From a virus, in IMG/VR virus record IMGVR_UViG_3300026097_000107, positions 1-23,667 of that record: a stretch of DNA of 23,667 nucleotides. The stretch is one strand, 5' to 3'. This document shows, one piece after another, positions 21,911 through 23,667 of the stretch (position 1 is its first letter; each line of letters begins with the position of its first letter). The notes beneath the pieces are model-generated. The model searched no databases. It was not told the DNA's origin and saw only the letters and a list, made by a program, of their open reading frames with translations. A program made the translations under genes and the position numbers.

Positions 21911-23667
21911 ATGGAATCCAACTCAAAATCTATCCTTGCTAAGCTGCTAGCTCGTGAAAACATTACAATTCAGCATGGGAACATTCCTACAGCATATTTT
22001 GATGTTGAAAATCGAGTACTTGGTCTTCCTTTGTTCAAGGAAATGGACAAGAATGTATATGACTTGCTTATTGGCCATGAAGTAGGTCATGCACTTGAAA
22101 CGCCTTCAGACGGATGGCACAATTCGAGCTTTGATATTCCTGGATGTCCACGTGCATTCATCAACGTTGTTGAAGATATTCGCATTGAAAAGCTGATTCA
22201 AAACCGATATCCAGGATTGATTAATTCATTCAAAAAAGGCTATCATAATTTAATGGTTCAGGACTTTTTTGGCATTGGCGATACAGACGTCAATACAATG
22301 AGCTTTATGAATCGTCTTAATCTTAAGTCAAAACTACGAGATTTAATAAGCGTTGACTTTTCTAATGAAGAACAACCATATGTTGACATGGCTATGTCTG
22401 TGCAAACATGGGATGATGTTATTTCTACATGCCGCGCAATATATGAATACTTAAAGGAAAAGCAAAAAAATGAGCAAAAGGAAACTCAGAGCTCACCAAA
22501 CGGAGGATCAGGAGAATCATCTTCTGAAGACAGCGCTGATGAAAGCAGCGATCAGTCAACATCAAAAGAAACCCCTTCAGAACAAACTACTGAGCCTAAC
22601 AGTAAGGATGATACCGATTCGTCTTATTCATTGGATAGTTTCGAAAATAATAACAATACGTTTGAAAATAATACTTTTCAAAACGAACAGACTGATCAAA
22701 AAACTGAAGAAACAACAAAAACGTTAGGGTCTGACTGCGATGATGATATTAATCAAGATATCATGGATACGTCAACAGATGACAACTTTAGAACTAATGA
22801 AAATAACTTAGTTGAGCGTAATCGTGACGGTAGTATTCCTGACGCAATTAATCTTTGCAACAGCAAACAGCTTCAAGATATGATTATTCCTTATCACGAA
22901 ATTGCAAGGTCGCGTGCCGAAAACAATCAAACTGTTTTTTCTCAAGATACTGTGCCAGATACATTTCGGCATACTAATTATAAGTCAGAATTAAAAACCT
23001 TTGTTGATGAGACCACTAAAATTGTTAACGTTATGGTTAAAGAATTTGAAATGCGTAAAGCTGCCTTTCAATACTCTAGGTCTAAAACATCTCGTGCAGG
23101 TTCTTTGAATGTAAACAAGTTACATGAGTACAAATTCAATGATGATATTTTTAATAAAGTAACAAAGTTAGCTGATGCAAAAAGCCACGGTATGGTTATG
23201 TTTATTGATCGTTCAGGATCAATGCGAAACATCCTAGGAAATGTCATACGTCAAACGCTAACATTAGCAATGTTTTGCAAAAAAGTAGGTATTCCTTTTG
23301 ATGTGTATACGTTTACTTCCTATGATAGACACAGATCAAATACACAAGAAGGTTATAAGTACAAAGTTGGCGATTTAGATCATAGCTACACGGCAGTTTG
23401 TCATCTTTTGAGCTCATCGTTTAAAAAGTCAGACTATACTGAAGCCTTTAACAACTTGTTTTATCAAACCGTTGGGTATGACTTGACGCATTACCTGTGG
23501 TATTCTGAATATGAACGCATGGGTGGTACACCACTTGTTGAAGTTTTATCCGCGGTTCCTGAGTTAATTGCAAAGTTTAAAAACAAGCACGGCGTACAAA
23601 AAGTTATTATGCCGCTGTTAACTGATGGTGCAGCTTCAAGCTTCAGTTATGTTTTTGGTTTTAACGG
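21911..23667 (+). CDS. HExxH metalloprotease-like, VWA-domain (CobT-like) protein, partial at the right edge
   Basis: The frame is open from ATG 21911 to the window end (585 codons) and incomplete. Residues 45-92 hold GHEVGHALETP with H56, E57 and H60, and E88 in NVVEDIRIEK as a likely third zinc ligand. Residues about 185-300 form a Ser/Asp/Glu/Asn-rich acidic linker. From about 425 a von Willebrand A domain shows a full MIDAS set: MFIDRSGSM (D433, S435, S437), GGTP (T540) and LLTDG (D572). This plan matches the CobT/VWA proteins of T4-like marine phages, sometimes labelled peptidase or cobaltochelatase subunit. Relatives usually work with a MoxR/CobS-type AAA+ ATPase, not seen in this window. 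Substrate and role are unknown. Strong GGAGG ribosome site and its own promoter. The ATG is the first in-frame start after the promoter. Confidence 0.88.
   Translation, partial: MESNSKSILAKLLARENITIQHGNIPTAYFDVENRVLGLPLFKEMDKNVYDLLIGHEVGHALETPSDGWHNSSFDIPGCPRAFINVVEDIRIEKLIQNRYPGLINSFKKGYHNLMVQDFFGIGDTDVNTMSFMNRLNLKSKLRDLISVDFSNEEQPYVDMAMSVQTWDDVISTCRAIYEYLKEKQKNEQKETQSSPNGGSGESSSEDSADESSDQSTSKETPSEQTTEPNSKDDTDSSYSLDSFENNNNTFENNTFQNEQTDQKTEETTKTLGSDCDDDINQDIMDTSTDDNFRTNENNLVERNRDGSIPDAINLCNSKQLQDMIIPYHEIARSRAENNQTVFSQDTVPDTFRHTNYKSELKTFVDETTKIVNVMVKEFEMRKAAFQYSRSKTSRAGSLNVNKLHEYKFNDDIFNKVTKLADAKSHGMVMFIDRSGSMRNILGNVIRQTLTLAMFCKKVGIPFDVYTFTSYDRHRSNTQEGYKYKVGDLDHSYTAVCHLLSSSFKKSDYTEAFNNLFYQTVGYDLTHYLWYSEYERMGGTPLVEVLSAVPELIAKFKNKHGVQKVIMPLLTDGAASSFSYVFGFN

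Noticed and set aside
22470-22727. 85-residue open frame inside the VWA gene
   Set aside because: It is an alternate frame of the acidic linker region of the long, open VWA-protein frame that starts at 21911.

Overview
The window is a piece of a T4-like contractile-tailed phage genome (Caudoviricetes, T4 superfamily). It is AT-rich by eye, every gene is on the + strand, and genes are packed with 1-20 bp gaps or short overlaps. The order 13-14-15-(insert)-16-17-18-19-20-67-68-(small ORF)-21-22-23-(gp3-like)-uvsY-uvsW-(small ORF)-55-47-46 is the conserved virion and replication core of T4-like phages. Its details resemble marine members (cyanophage- and pelagiphage-like): no gene 24 vertex protein after gene 23, a tail-tube-fold gene between 23 and uvsY, a small ORF between uvsW and 55, a fibre-type N-terminal domain of the kind common in marine phage adhesins, and a VWA/CobT-like gene. 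No host gene or photosynthesis gene is present, so the host cannot be named from this window.

Layout. 1-2015: neck and tail-completion genes (gp13 tail end, gp14, gp15). 2029-5578: an accessory insertion holding a 1093-residue mosaic adhesin (two PKD-like domains, two blocks of BspA-type repeats, an Ig/Calx-beta-like domain, seven delta-60 repeats) and an 82-residue orphan. 5571-7593: terminase gp16/gp17. 7606-9951: late promoter, sheath gp18, tube gp19. 9963-15303: hairpin and late promoter motif, portal gp20, prohead core, protease gp21, scaffold gp22 and major capsid gp23, closed by a strong UUCG-loop terminator. 15366-15911: late promoter and the gp3-like protein. 15919-18293: uvsY, uvsW and a small ORF. 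18347-21791: terminator, a near-consensus sigma70 promoter, then the late sigma factor gp55 and the Mre11/Rad50-like pair gp47/gp46. 21792-23667: two perfect palindromes, a second sigma70 promoter, and a gene coding for an HExxH plus VWA (CobT-like) protein that runs off the window.

How the parts work together. Host-type promoters (TTTACA-N17-TATAAT) drive gp55 and the VWA gene. gp55 is the sigma factor expected to recognise the TATAAATA-type late promoters upstream of gp18, gp67 and the gp3-like gene, and perhaps gp20. The late genes build the prohead (gp20, 67, 68, 21, 22, 23), fill it (gp16/17) and make the tail (gp18, 19, 14, 15, gp3-like). UvsY, UvsW, gp46 and gp47 serve recombination-dependent replication. 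Most points of special interest lie in the adhesin insertion, in the palindrome/promoter region after gene 46, and in the VWA/metalloprotease-like gene. No stretch above 300 bp lacks a gene; the largest gaps are about 90-135 bp and hold promoters and terminators. I saw no tRNA, CRISPR array or insertion sequence.
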